Position numbers and translations under genes: made by a program
The notes under the pieces: generated by a model
Databases searched by the model: none
Told to the model about the DNA's origin: nothing
Seen by the model: the letters and a program-made list of their open reading frames with translations, nothing else
DNA from: Nocardioides agariphilus
Lineage (GTDB): Bacteria; Actinomycetota; Actinomycetes; Propionibacteriales; Nocardioidaceae
Assembly: GCF_015352445.1 (NCBI RefSeq)
Contig: NZ_JADKPO010000012.1
Location: 1-64,000, forward strand
DNA length: 64,000 nucleotides
Direction: 5' to 3'
Shown here: in pieces, positions 35,865 to 44,974 of the stretch
Position numbering within the stretch: position 1 is the stretch's first letter
How the letters are laid out: each line of letters opens with the position of its first letter

Positions 35865-37271
35865 TCAGACCGCTTCTGCGGTGGTGTCGCGGATGACACC
35901 GAGCAACCGGAGGGCCGAGGCCACGTCGGACACCTCGATCACCCGCATGCCGTCGACGACGCGTGGGACGGCGCTGACCGGCCGCTCGGCATCCTCGCGC
36001 CGCTCGGCAGGCACGACGGCGACGGCGAACCCGAGCCGGGCGGCCTCGGCGATGCGCTGCGGCAGGTCACGGACGCGTCGTAGCTCCCCCGCGAGCCCGA
36101 TCTCGCCCATCGCGACCACGCCGAGCGGGGCCGGCATGTCGCGGGTGGCCGAGGCCAGCGCCACCGCCACAGCGAGGTCGCTGGCCGGCTCGGTCACCCG
36201 GGCGCCCCCCACGGTCGAGGCGAACACGTCATGGCTGTGGAGCCGCACGCCGCAGTGCTGGGCCAGCACAGCCAGCACCATGGCGACCCGGGAACCGTCG
36301 AGCCCCGACGTCGTGCGTCGCGGGCGCTCAGCGGCCGAGTGCGTCACCAGCCCCTGCACCTCGGCCAGCATCGGGCGCCGCCCCTCCATCGTCACCGCGA
36401 CGCAGGTGCCGGCCACCTGGCGCCCGTGGTGCTCGACGAACAGGCCCGTGGGGTCGGTGACCGCCACGATGCCGGTGGCCGAGAGGTCGAAGCAGCCGAC
36501 CTCGTCGACCGGACCGAAGCGGTTCTTCATCGCGCGCACCATGCGAAAGCGCGAGTTGCGGTCGCCCTCGAAGTGGAGCACCACGTCCACGACGTGCTCC
36601 AGGACCCGGGGCCCGGCGATGGTGCCGTCCTTGGTGACGTGGCCGACGATGACCGTGGTGATGTTGCGGGTCTTGGCGACCCGGATCAGCGCGGCGGCCA
36701 CCTCCTTGACGTGACTCACGCCGCCGGGGGCCGAGTCGAGGCCGGGCGCCGAGATGGTCTGGATCGAGTCGACGACCAGCAGGGCCGGCCGGACCTCCTC
36801 GATGTGGGTCAGCACGGCCCCGAGGTCGGTCTCGGCGGCGAGGTAGAGCTCGTCGTGGACGCCGCCGGTGCGATCGGCCCGCAAGCGGACCTGGGACGCG
36901 GACTCCTCGCCGGTGACGTAGAGAGTGCGGCGGTGCACCCGTGCGGTCTGGGCCGCCACCTCGAGGAGCAGGGTGCTCTTGCCGACTCCGGGCTCGCCGG
37001 CCAGCAGGATCGCGGCTCCTGGGACCAGGCCGCCGCCGAGCACCCGGTCGAGCTCGGGCACCCCGCTGGACCTGAACGTCGACTCGCTGACGTCGACCTG
37101 GCCGATGGGCACCGCAGGAGTGGTGACGGCTGTCGCGGTCGCCCTCATCGTCGGCGCCGAGGCCTCCACGATCGATCCCCACGCCTGGCACTCACCGCAG
37201 CGACCGACCCACTTGGCGGTCTCCCAGCCGCACTCGGTGCAGCGGTGGGCGGGTCGGGGGCTCTTCGACAT
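35865..37271 (-). CDS. radA: DNA repair protein RadA (Sms)
   Basis: RadA (468 residues) is a RecA-like helicase that assists branch migration in recombination. The N-terminal zinc finger uses Cys11, 14, 25 and 28, Walker A GEPGVGKS is at 92-99, the RadA-specific KNRFG motif follows in AMKNRFGPVDE, and the C-terminal Lon-protease-like domain is complete. ATG 37271 is taken because the zinc finger should start near residue 10; ATG 37301 is possible. It forms an operon with disA, consistent with their joint role at stalled or recombining DNA. Confidence 0.96.
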   Translation of the reverse strand: MSKSPRPAHRCTECGWETAKWVGRCGECQAWGSIVEASAPTMRATATAVTTPAVPIGQVDVSESTFRSSGVPELDRVLGGGLVPGAAILLAGEPGVGKSTLLLEVAAQTARVHRRTLYVTGEESASQVRLRADRTGGVHDELYLAAETDLGAVLTHIEEVRPALLVVDSIQTISAPGLDSAPGGVSHVKEVAAALIRVAKTRNITTVIVGHVTKDGTIAGPRVLEHVVDVVLHFEGDRNSRFRMVRAMKNRFGPVDEVGCFDLSATGIVAVTDPTGLFVEHHGRQVAGTCVAVTMEGRRPMLAEVQGLVTHSAAERPRRTTSGLDGSRVAMVLAVLAQHCGVRLHSHDVFASTVGGARVTEPASDLAVAVALASATRDMPAPLGVVAMGEIGLAGELRRVRDLPQRIAEAARLGFAVAVVPAERREDAERPVSAVPRVVDGMRVIEVSDVASALRLLGVIRDTTAEAV

Positions 37272-37382
37272 GACGGTCACGCTAGGCGAGGCCGCCGACA
37301 TCGCCCGGCCGCCGCGCTGCAGCCTGTGGAGGAGGTGGCACCGCGCGTCGCCGTACCCCTCACTTATGCTGACCCCGCGCAC

Positions 37383-37395
37383 TTGGATCGATCAA
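37383..37395. promoter_or_regulatory. Possible LacI-type operator
   Basis: TTGGATCGATCAA at 37383-37395 is one base short of the perfect palindrome TTGGATCGATCCAA, with the central CG typical of LacI-family sites. It lies 28 bp before the LacI gene start, so autoregulation is plausible. Confidence 0.35.
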
Positions 37396-37423
37396 TGCGG
37401 GCCATGCCGTGGGGAGGTGCGAG

Positions 37424-38449
37424 GTGACCATCCGTTATCCCGTCGCCCCGCCGACCCTGGCCGATGTCGCCGAGCGGGCGGGGGTCTCGCGCCAGACGGT
37501 CTCCAACGCGATCAACAACCCCGACCTCCTGCGGGCCGACACCCTGGCCCGCGTGCAGGAGGCCATCGAGGAGCTGGGCTACTCGCCCAACCGCGCAGCG
37601 CGCAACCTCCGCACGCGCTCCTCCCACCTGATCGGCCTGAAGTTCCAGCCGGCCCAGGAGGGCACGGCCAACGCGGCCATGGACCGCTTCGTCCACTCGC
37701 TCGTCGAGACAGCGGGGGGCGCCGGCTACCACATCCTGCTGTTCGCCGTCGGTGAGGACGAGGACCACCTGCGTGGGTACGACGACCTGCTGCGGGCCAC
37801 GGCCGTCGACGCCTTCATCGTGACCGACACCTACCTCGGCAACCCGCAGGCCGCGTGGCTGCGGCAGCGTCGTGCGCCGTTCGTGTCGTTCGGCCGACCG
37901 TGGGACGACGATGCCGCCGACCACCCGTGGGTCGACGTCGACGGGGCGGCCGGCGTCGACCTGGCCACGACCCACCTACTCGACCGTGGCCACCAGCGGA
38001 TCGCCTGGATCGGCTGGCACAAGGATTCGCGCATCGGCGAGGACCGTCGCTCCGGCTGGACGCGTGCCATGCACGGCCGCAACCTGTCCACCACGGGCCT
38101 CGCCTCACGCACCGAGGACACCGTCTCGTCGGGCCACGACGCCGCCGCCGTGCTCCTCGACGAGGCGCAGCCCTCGGCCTTCGTCTGCGCGTCCGACACC
38201 TTGGCCATGGGGGTCCTGCACACCCTGCGCGACCGTGGACTCACCCCGGGTCACGACGTCTCGGTCATCGGCTTCGACGACTCCCAGGTCGCCCAGGTCA
38301 TCAACCCGGGCCTGACCTCCGTGCGTCAGCCCCTCGAGGAGGTCGCGGTCGAGATCGTGCGCGCGCTCGAAGGCCTCCTGAGCACTCCCGCCGTCGTCTC
38401 GCCTGGTGTCCTGCTGACCCCGACCCTTGCGGTTCGCGAGACGGGCTGA
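37424..38449 (+). CDS. LacI family transcriptional regulator
   Basis: A 341-residue regulator. The helix-turn-helix TLADVAERAGVSRQTVSNAINN lies at about 11-32 (written here as the segment from TLADV to NAINN), followed by the hinge helix with SPNRAARNLRT and a periplasmic-binding-protein-like effector domain (IGLKF ... DFDDSQVAQVINPGLTSVRQP-like ending). GTG 37424 has a GGGGAGG site six bases upstream and is preferred to GTG 37409. No sugar operon is adjacent, so the regulon is unknown. Confidence 0.92.
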   Translation: MTIRYPVAPPTLADVAERAGVSRQTVSNAINNPDLLRADTLARVQEAIEELGYSPNRAARNLRTRSSHLIGLKFQPAQEGTANAAMDRFVHSLVETAGGAGYHILLFAVGEDEDHLRGYDDLLRATAVDAFIVTDTYLGNPQAAWLRQRRAPFVSFGRPWDDDAADHPWVDVDGAAGVDLATTHLLDRGHQRIAWIGWHKDSRIGEDRRSGWTRAMHGRNLSTTGLASRTEDTVSSGHDAAAVLLDEAQPSAFVCASDTLAMGVLHTLRDRGLTPGHDVSVIGFDDSQVAQVINPGLTSVRQPLEEVAVEIVRALEGLLSTPAVVSPGVLLTPTLAVRETG

Positions 38450-38508
38450 ACGCAACGTCATACGTTCTGGTCGCTATGGCGACCACTTCGGATGACGTCC
38501 GGCGAGGC

Positions 38509-39216
38509 CTACCAGTCGCGCGACCAGACGTTGACGGCGTAGTCGACCTCGGTGCCGCCACCGTTGGCACGGTGGTCGGCCAGCACCTTCTCGGCCGTCT
38601 CCGGGTCGAACTCGATCCGCACCACGGACTCCAGGTCGGACTCGGTGCCGAACGACCAGCGGGTCGTGACCGGGGTGCGGGTCCAGCCGTGGCGCGCCCA
38701 GAACCTCTCGACCGCAGCCGCGTCGATCTTGGGGTAGCCCCACCCGAACCACCTGCCGAACGTAGAGGCGCTGGCGTCGTTGTCGATCACGAAGGCCGTT
38801 GCGCCCCGACGTACGACGCGGTCGAGTTCGCGCAGTCCGGGCTCTGAGCCGGGCCCGAAGAAGTAGGCCCAGCGCACGTGGACGACGTCGACCGACGCGT
38901 CGGGGAGCGGGAGCTGCTGCGCGGTGCCGGCGAGCACCGAGATCTGCGAGAGCGCAGAGGTACGTCGGCGGGCCAGCGTCACCAGCCTGGGATGAGGTTC
39001 GACGCCGACGACGCGCGACGCCGTACGTGCGAAGTACGGCAGGTGGTACCCGGAGCCGCACCCGAGGTCGAGCACGACGCGATCCGCCCAGGAAGCCTTT
39101 GCTGCCATGGCCGCGAACACCAACCCGTCGGGGTCGAACGCGTGGTTCTCGACCTCGTAGGTGGCGGGGTGCTCCCAGATGTTCGGGCTGGGGACGACTC
39201 CGCGAGGGAGCTTCAG
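38509..39216 (-). CDS. Class I SAM-dependent methyltransferase (probable CTG start)
   Basis: A methyltransferase of about 235 residues. VVLDLGCGSGYHLPYF is motif I, VVGVEPHP the acidic motif and LPLPDASVDVVHVRWAYFFGPGSEPGLREL the Methyltransf_11 centre. The N-terminus LKLPRGVVPSPNIWEHPATYEVEN looks native, while codons farther upstream (GTG 39288, ATG 39336) would add an Arg/Gly-rich shadow of the VOC gene. CTG 39216 overlaps the VOC stop TGA as CTGA, mirroring the ATGA couplings seen elsewhere here. Only the start is uncertain; the substrate is unknown. Confidence 0.75.
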   Translation of the reverse strand: MKLPRGVVPSPNIWEHPATYEVENHAFDPDGLVFAAMAAKASWADRVVLDLGCGSGYHLPYFARTASRVVGVEPHPRLVTLARRRTSALSQISVLAGTAQQLPLPDASVDVVHVRWAYFFGPGSEPGLRELDRVVRRGATAFVIDNDASASTFGRWFGWGYPKIDAAAVERFWARHGWTRTPVTTRWSFGTESDLESVVRIEFDPETAEKVLADHRANGGGTEVDYAVNVWSRDW

Positions 39217-39860
39217 ATGCGCACCAGACCGTTGGCCGTCTGGAACTGCGCCGCCATGATCCCCGGAGTGCCGTTGGGCGCGGCCCACTCGACCTTGACG
39301 TCCTCGAGGGGCGCCTCGACGGTCTCGCCGAGCCACTCACTGACCCGCTGCGGGTCGCCGGCGATCTCCAGGCAGGCAAGTGAGAGGTCGCCGTCGGCAC
39401 CGGTGGAGGGGTGCAGGGAGTCGGGAATCGACCACTCGATGAAGAACGGCAGCTGCGGGTCGGAGATCAGGCCGTTGACGCCGATCTGCTTCCAGGTCAG
39501 CTCGGTGCCGTCGGGGAGGTAGCGGTTGCCGAGGGCCGACTCACGCCCCAGGCGGCGCTCGACGGTCTCGATGTCGTCGACCGCCACGACCCAGCCGAGC
39601 CAGCCGCCGCCGAGCGCCGAACGAGCCCGCACGGCCTGGCCGAACGGGGCCTTGTCGGACGCCGGGTGGTCGAGTACCTCGACGACCTCGAGGTAGGTGT
39701 GGTCGGCCAGCGGCAGGATCATGTTGCGAGTCCCGAACCGCGGGTGCATGCCCCCATCGGTGAACGACTTCCCGAGTAGTCCCCCGATGCGCTGGGCTGT
39801 TCCGGCGAGGCCGTCGGGTCCGGCGGCATACGAGAGGTGGTCCAAGCGCATGCCGGTCAT
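39213..39860 (-). CDS. VOC/glyoxalase-like domain protein
   Basis: A 215-residue protein of the Glyoxalase_3-like group. MRLDHLSYAAGPDGLAGTAQRIGGLLG begins the first beta-alpha-beta module and GTRNMILPLADHTYLEVVEVLDHP the second; His and Glu ligands for a metal are present in both, but the enzymatic role is unknown. ATG 39860 has a GAGGTGAG ribosome site. It precedes, and probably is coupled to, the methyltransferase gene. Confidence 0.82.
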   Translation of the reverse strand: MTGMRLDHLSYAAGPDGLAGTAQRIGGLLGKSFTDGGMHPRFGTRNMILPLADHTYLEVVEVLDHPASDKAPFGQAVRARSALGGGWLGWVVAVDDIETVERRLGRESALGNRYLPDGTELTWKQIGVNGLISDPQLPFFIEWSIPDSLHPSTGADGDLSLACLEIAGDPQRVSEWLGETVEAPLEDVKVEWAAPNGTPGIMAAQFQTANGLVRI

Positions 39861-40000
39861 TCTCACCTCTGGCCACATCGCGCCGGACACGGGGTCGGGT
39901 TCTCTTGATGTCGAGCCATCGGTTGGTTGATCCTCACAACCGCTCAACAGAGCCTGAACCCGGCCTTGTCAAGCCTGTCAGTGACGCGCGTCAGCCAGGG

Positions 40001-40762
40001 TCAGCGAGGGTCAGCCGGGTGGATCGCCAGCGCCGACCGCGAGCGCAGGTGGGCCTCGCAGTGCCGCACCAGCTCGGCGTACGCCGCGCTTCCCATCAGC
40101 TCGGTCAGCTCCGGTGCGTTGGTGACGTAGAGCGGCTCGACCCCGACATGGGCCTCGGTGTTTCCCGAGCAGTACCAGTCGAGGTCGTGGCCCCCCGGGC
40201 CCCAGCCGCGCCTGTCGTACTCGCCGATGCTGATCTCGGTGTAGGACGTCTCGTCCTGTCGCTCGACGGTGCGGAAGGTACGTCGGATCGGCAGCTGCCA
40301 GCACACGTCGGGCTTGGTCTCCAGGGGATGCCGCCCCTGCTGGAGTGCCAGTGCGTGCAGGGCGCAGCCGGCGCCGAGGGGGAAGTCGCGCCTGTTGTGG
40401 AAGATGCACGCCGACTGGCCGTCGACCTCGATCACCGGAGTCTTGTTGGCGCCGTCGTCGTCCTTGGTGATCCAGTGCTTCTTGCGCACCTTGCCCCCGG
40501 GGTGGAACTGCCACACCTGCGGCGTCAGCTGGTCGACGTACGCCTCGACGCGCTTCTCGTCCTCCTTGTCGGCGAAGTGCGCACCCAGCGTGCAGCAGCC
40601 CGTGTCGGGCGACTCCTGGTAGATGCCCTGGCAGCCTTGACCGAAGATGCACAAGAAGTTGGAGGTCAGCCAGGTCAGGTCGCACTTGAAGACCTGGTCG
40701 GCGTCGGCCGGGTCGACGAACTCGACGAAAGCTCGCGGAAACACCAGATCGACCTCGGGCAC
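40001..40762 (-). CDS. Conserved cysteine-rich protein of the Rv0495c family
   Basis: A 253-residue actinobacterial protein. Cysteines cluster in [43 protein letters not shown] and DVCWQLP, which suggests a metal or Fe-S site, though none is proven. It lies divergent from a Ppx/GppA gene with a 57-bp gap, exactly as I recall for Rv0495c and Rv0496 (ppx1). The function is unknown. The 140-bp gap toward the VOC gene holds a short GGTCAGC direct repeat and nothing else that I can identify. Confidence 0.8.
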   Translation of the reverse strand: MPEVDLVFPRAFVEFVDPADADQVFKCDLTWLTSNFLCIFGQGCQGIYQESPDTGCCTLGAHFADKEDEKRVEAYVDQLTPQVWQFHPGGKVRKKHWITKDDDGANKTPVIEVDGQSACIFHNRRDFPLGAGCALHALALQQGRHPLETKPDVCWQLPIRRTFRTVERQDETSYTEISIGEYDRRGWGPGGHDLDWYCSGNTEAHVGVEPLYVTNAPELTELMGSAAYAELVRHCEAHLRSRSALAIHPADPR

Positions 40763-40819
40763 TGGCCAAGCCTACGAGGCGCCCCCCGACCTGCCCGAGG
40801 GCGCTCTATCGTTGGGGCC

Positions 40820-41779
40820 ATGCGGCTGGGCGTCCTCGACATCGGCTCGAACACGGGGCATCTGTTGGTGTTCGACGCGCACGCCGGTGCCGCCCCGCTT
40901 CCCGCCTACTCCCACAAGGAGCCGCTGCGGCTGGCCGAGCACCTCGGCCACGACGGCAACATCACCGAGGAAGGTCGCGACAAGCTCACGGCGTTCGTCG
41001 AGTCGTCCGTGACCGTGGCCGAGGACAAGGGGTGCGAGGAGATCGTCGGGTTCGCCACGTCGGCGGTCCGCGATGCCGGCAACAGCCAGCAGGTACTCGA
41101 CCACGTCGACGAGAAGTCCGGCGTCCGCATCGAGGTGCTGTCGGGCGAGGACGAGGCGAGGCTGACGTTCCTGGCCGTACGCCGGTGGTTCGGCTGGTCG
41201 GCCGGGCGTCTGTCGGTCTTCGACATCGGCGGCGGCTCGCTCGAGCTCGCGGGTGGCGCCGACGAGGCCCCCGACGTGGCGTACTCCGTGCCGCTGGGCG
41301 CCGCACGTCTGGCCCGCGAGTACTTCGCCAACGGCCATCCGGGGGAGGAGGACCTTCGCCTGCTGCGCAAGAGGATCCGCGCCGAGATCGCGCGCGACGC
41401 AGGCCAGCTCATCCGAGCAGGCCGGCCCGACAAGGCGGCCGCGACGTCCAAGACGTTCCGTTCGCTGGCCCGCATCTGCGGCGCGGCGGCCGCCGGGGAC
41501 GGGGCGCTGGTTCCGCGGATCCTGCCGATGAAGGAGCTGGTCTACTGGATCCCGCTGCTGGTCTCGATGGACCGCGAGGAGCTGTCCGTCCTGCCTGGCG
41601 TGTCCCCGTCGCGCACCCACCAGATCGTCCCGGGTGCCCTCGTCGCCGAGGCGTGCATGGACATCTTCGGGCTCGACGAGCTCGAGATCTGCCCCTGGGC
41701 CTTGCGCGAGGGCGTCATCCTCGAGCGCATCGACAAGATCGCGCTCGTCGACGGATCCCTTACGGGCAGCGCCTCCTGA
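40820..41779 (+). CDS. Exopolyphosphatase / Ppx-GppA phosphatase
   Basis: A 319-residue ASKHA-fold phosphatase that should act on polyphosphate or pppGpp. VLDIGSNTGHLLVFD is the first phosphate loop, FATSAVRDAGNS and IEVLSGEDEARLTF are family motifs, and FDIGGGSLELAGG is the second loop. It lacks the C-terminal HD-like domain of E. coli Ppx, as does mycobacterial Ppx1 (Rv0496), to which context points. The short form tends to prefer short polyphosphates, but that is family knowledge. Confidence 0.92.
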   Translation: MRLGVLDIGSNTGHLLVFDAHAGAAPLPAYSHKEPLRLAEHLGHDGNITEEGRDKLTAFVESSVTVAEDKGCEEIVGFATSAVRDAGNSQQVLDHVDEKSGVRIEVLSGEDEARLTFLAVRRWFGWSAGRLSVFDIGGGSLELAGGADEAPDVAYSVPLGAARLAREYFANGHPGEEDLRLLRKRIRAEIARDAGQLIRAGRPDKAAATSKTFRSLARICGAAAAGDGALVPRILPMKELVYWIPLLVSMDREELSVLPGVSPSRTHQIVPGALVAEACMDIFGLDELEICPWALREGVILERIDKIALVDGSLTGSAS

Positions 41780-41784
41780 GCCTC

Positions 41785-42603
41785 GTGACCAGCACATCGG
41801 TGTCCATCGCCCTCTCCACCGCCTCCGTCTACCCGGAGTCGACGGCGCACGCCTTCGCCTACGGATCCAAGCTGGGCTACGACGGCATCGAGGTGATGGT
41901 CGGCATCGACGCCCTCAGCCAGCAGGTCTCCGCCGTCAAGCAGCTCAGCAACCACCACGAGCTGCCCATCGTCGCCGTCCACTCGCCGTGCCTGCTGTTC
42001 ACGCAACGGGTCTGGGGCACCGAGCCCTGGGGGAAGCTCCAGCGCTCGGCCGACATGGCTCTGGAGGTCGGCGCCGAGGTGGTCGTCGTACACCCGCCAT
42101 TTCGTTGGCAGCGCGAGTACGCCGCGACCTTCGTCGAGGGCATCGCCTCCCTGGAGCAGGAGACAGGGATCGCCTTCGCCGTCGAGAACATGTACCCCTG
42201 GCGGGCCTCCTCGCGCCGCCGGGCCGACCGCGGCGTGGAGATGTACGTGCCCGGCTGGGATCCCTCCGAGGAGTCCTACGCCAACCAGACGATCGACCTC
42301 TCCCATGCCGCGATCGCGCGCTCGGACGTGGTCGAGATGGCCCAGCGCATGGGCTCGCGGCTGCGTCACGTGCACCTGACCGACGGGTCGGGCTCGGCCA
42401 AGGACGAGCACCTCGTGCCCGGTCGGGGCGCGATGGATGCGGCGGGGTTCCTCCACCATGTGGCGGCTGCCGGCTTCGGTGGCCACATCGTGCTCGAGAT
42501 CAACACCCGCAAGAGCGCCAACCGCGAGGAGCGCGAGCGCGACCTCGTCGAGTCGCTGGAGTTCGCGCGCGAGCACTTCGTCGTACCCTCCGCCCATGGC
42601 TGA
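41785..42603 (+). CDS. Sugar phosphate isomerase/epimerase (AP endonuclease 2-like TIM barrel)
   Basis: A 272-residue TIM-barrel protein (Rv0498-like). SIALSTASVYPES begins the first strand, VVVVHPPFRWQREY, FAVENMYPW, TIDLSHAA and LRHVHLTDGSG carry the His, Glu and Asp residues expected to bind a divalent metal. The start is GTG 41785, 5 bp after ppx. Its end overlaps the TetR gene by 8 bp. The substrate is unknown. Confidence 0.87.
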   Translation: MTSTSVSIALSTASVYPESTAHAFAYGSKLGYDGIEVMVGIDALSQQVSAVKQLSNHHELPIVAVHSPCLLFTQRVWGTEPWGKLQRSADMALEVGAEVVVVHPPFRWQREYAATFVEGIASLEQETGIAFAVENMYPWRASSRRRADRGVEMYVPGWDPSEESYANQTIDLSHAAIARSDVVEMAQRMGSRLRHVHLTDGSGSAKDEHLVPGRGAMDAAGFLHHVAAAGFGGHIVLEINTRKSANREERERDLVESLEFAREHFVVPSAHG

Positions 42604-43201
42604 GCAGGCAGCCCCCGGCTCCCCGCGCGGTCGCCGCAAGGGATCCCCGGACACCCGCTCCGCCATCCTCGCGGCGGCCCGCTCATCGTTCGCCGAGTTG
42701 GGCTTCGCGGGTACGACGATCCGCGCCGTCGCCGCGTCGGCCGGCGTCGACGCGGCGTTGGTACACCACTACTTCGGCACCAAGGACGAGCTCTTCCTCG
42801 CGGCGCTCGAGCTGCCCGTCGACCCGCGCAAGCTGATGGGCCCGGCCATCGCTGGTCCGATCGAGCAGGCAGCAGAGCGGTTCCTGGGGATCTTCCTGTC
42901 CGTCTGGGACGACCCCGACCTGAGCCCCTCGTTGATCGCCGTCGCACGCGGGATCATGGACCCCGCTGGCAGCCGCCTCCTGACCGAGGGTGTGCTGCCC
43001 GTCGTCATCGAGCCCATCGGGGCGGCTCTCGGCATCGATGACCCGCAACGCCGGATGTCACTGGTCGCCTCGCAGGTGATCGGGCTGATCCTGATGAGGT
43101 ACGTGCTCGCCGTCGAGCCGCTCGCGTCGATGTCGCGCGAGCAGCTGATCACGATCTACGCGCCGACGCTGCAGCGGTACCTCACCGGCGACCTGCCGTA
43201 A
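42596..43201 (+). CDS. TetR/AcrR family transcriptional regulator
   Basis: A 201-residue regulator. The helix-turn-helix spans about 18-64, with TRSAILAAARSSFAELGFAG, then TTIRAVAASAGVDAALVHHYF and GTKDELFLAAL. The C-terminal ligand domain matches the TetR_C_17-like group (DDPDLSPSLIAVARG). It starts inside the end of the isomerase gene. No divergent target operon is present, so its own operon or a distant one may be controlled. Confidence 0.92.
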   Translation: MAEQAAPGSPRGRRKGSPDTRSAILAAARSSFAELGFAGTTIRAVAASAGVDAALVHHYFGTKDELFLAALELPVDPRKLMGPAIAGPIEQAAERFLGIFLSVWDDPDLSPSLIAVARGIMDPAGSRLLTEGVLPVVIEPIGAALGIDDPQRRMSLVASQVIGLILMRYVLAVEPLASMSREQLITIYAPTLQRYLTGDLP

Positions 43202-43294
43202 CCATCTGCGACCGCACGCAACCAGACCAGCGATCGCGGCGTCGTACGGGCATGACGGCGCTCGCAGGGGGTGCCATCGAGACGGGGGGTTCCC

Positions 43295-44101
43295 GTGAAA
43301 TCCGTACGCATTCTCGCCGCTGCCGCATCCTTGGCTGCCTTGAGCCTGGTGGGGGTTGCGCCCGCTCAGGCCGCCGCGCCAGCCAATGACACGGCTGCCG
43401 GGGCAACCGCGATCAACGCGCTGCCGGCGACGTTCGAGCAGGACACCACCGAGGCCACGACCGACGTACTCGACGAGTCGCTGAACGCCGACTGCGGTGC
43501 TCCGTTCACCAACGCGAGCGTCTGGTTCACCTACACCGACACGGCCGGCACCGGCTTCGTGGCCGACATGTCGGCGTCCGACTACACCGGCGGCTTCATC
43601 GTCACCGAGGGCGATCCGGCCAACGGCACCGTGGTCGCCTGCGGGCCGACCTCCGTCGGCGTCCTGGGCGCGCCCGGTACGACGTACTACATCGTGGCCT
43701 TCTCCGACTCCGAGGTCGTGGGCGGCAACCTGTCGGTCACGTTCTCCGAGCTGCCACCCCCGCCCGAGTCCTCGCTGACGATCAACCCCAAGGGCAAGGC
43801 GTTCAAGGACGGGTCCGCGCTGCTGAGCGGGACCTACTCGTGCGTGAACGCCGATGGCTTCAACAGCGACATCGAGGGCTCGCTCGTCCAGAAGGTCGGG
43901 CGCGTGAAGATCACCGGCTACTTCTTCGCCTACCCGCTGGAGTGCGACGGCGACGTCCACACCTGGGAGGCCCTGGTCACCTCTGACAACGGCTTCTTCA
44001 GCGGTGGCAAGGCAGCCAACGTCAGCCTGATCTTTGCCTGCGGTCTCTTCGACTGCTCGGTCAACGAGGTGGACGCGACGGTTCAGCTGCGCCGGGGCTG
44101 A
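43295..44101 (+). CDS. Secreted protein with DUF6299-like C-terminal domain
   Basis: A 268-residue exported protein. The signal peptide ends at APAQA-AAPAN (about residue 25). The mature protein has an N-terminal half resembling a jelly-roll peptidase-associated domain (PANDTAAGATAINALP, SVWFTYTDTAGTG). The C-terminal ~105 residues (LTINPKGKAFKDGSALLSGTYSC onward, four Cys) match what I recall as DUF6299. GTG 43295 is preferred over the frame start because a GGGGGG site precedes it. The function is unknown; no cell-wall anchor is seen. Confidence 0.75.
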   Translation: MKSVRILAAAASLAALSLVGVAPAQAAAPANDTAAGATAINALPATFEQDTTEATTDVLDESLNADCGAPFTNASVWFTYTDTAGTGFVADMSASDYTGGFIVTEGDPANGTVVACGPTSVGVLGAPGTTYYIVAFSDSEVVGGNLSVTFSELPPPPESSLTINPKGKAFKDGSALLSGTYSCVNADGFNSDIEGSLVQKVGRVKITGYFFAYPLECDGDVHTWEALVTSDNGFFSGGKAANVSLIFACGLFDCSVNEVDATVQLRRG

Positions 44102-44116
44102 TCTGACTGCTGAACG

Positions 44117-44159
44117 AATCGGAGGATCGCAGTCACCTGGTGGCTGCGATCCTCCGATT
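44117..44159. terminator. Bidirectional hairpin terminator
   Basis: A perfect 16-bp stem (44117-44132 with 44144-44159) closes an 11-nt loop and ends in TTT, between the secreted-protein gene and the convergent PKD gene. It should serve both strands. Confidence 0.85.
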
Positions 44160-44161
44160 TG

Positions 44162-44974
44162 TCAGCCGACCAGGTGTGGGGTGGCGGTCAGGACCTGGAG
44201 CTGGGTCGGTGTGCCGGCGACGGTGAGGGTCTCGGGGATGTCTTGCCATTGGCCGCCGTTGACGCGGAAGCGGCCGTGGTACGTGACGTCGACGCTTGGC
44301 CGCACGGTGACCTCGGCCTTGCGGTAGGTGTGGGTGACGTCGAGGTTCGGGTACGGCGCCCCGGGGTCCGCGCCGCTCTGCTTCTCACCGTCTCCGAAGT
44401 GCCAGGTGTAGCTCACCGGGCTCGCCTCGATCTCCACCCGTTGGCCCAGCAGCGTGATGGTCTGGGTGTCCGGCTCGGTGGTGGTGGTGAAGAAGTTGGT
44501 TTTGAAGTTCACCAGCGTTCGGCCATCGGGTGGCTGGATGGAGAGGGTGGCTGCTGGCCAGGTCATCCGCTTCATCTCGTGGAGGACGCGGCCTGGGGTG
44601 ATGACTTCGAAGCCGCCAGCGTCGCCGAGACATGTGGAAGCAACGGGCTCGAACGGTCCTTCGCCGATGCTGCGGAAGACCCAGTACCTGAAGGAATCCG
44701 GCGGGTTGAGGCAGGAGACCTGGCGAGTGGCGCAGATTTCCTCAGGGTGATCGGGTGCGGAGGCACAGATCGGACGCAGCATGTACTTCACGTTTGCAGG
44801 CGCAGACGCCCAAATGGCCCGCAACTCGTCACCCGCGACGAAGCAGCCAAGATAGCTTCCGTGCATGTCGGCGCCTCCCAGACAACCTGAGCTCGCCGAT
44901 GCCGGTTGGCTCCAGCCCCATAGGATCGGGATGCTCATGGTGGAAAGCGTCATGAAGATGAGTAGACGCCTCAT
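44162..44974 (-). CDS. Secreted PKD-like domain protein
   Basis: A 270-residue exported protein with a signal peptide (MRRLLIFMTLSTMSIPILWG, cleavage near ASA-SS). A Cys-rich N-terminal part precedes a PKD-type fold at about 170-235 (YTWHFGDGEKQ ... VTHTYRKAEV), a module of surface and secreted proteins. ATG 44974 overlaps the preceding lipoprotein stop (ATGA), which fixes the start over an upstream frame extension. DNA here is visibly less GC-rich than around it. The function is unknown. Confidence 0.78.
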   Translation of the reverse strand: MRRLLIFMTLSTMSIPILWGWSQPASASSGCLGGADMHGSYLGCFVAGDELRAIWASAPANVKYMLRPICASAPDHPEEICATRQVSCLNPPDSFRYWVFRSIGEGPFEPVASTCLGDAGGFEVITPGRVLHEMKRMTWPAATLSIQPPDGRTLVNFKTNFFTTTTEPDTQTITLLGQRVEIEASPVSYTWHFGDGEKQSGADPGAPYPNLDVTHTYRKAEVTVRPSVDVTYHGRFRVNGGQWQDIPETLTVAGTPTQLQVLTATPHLVG

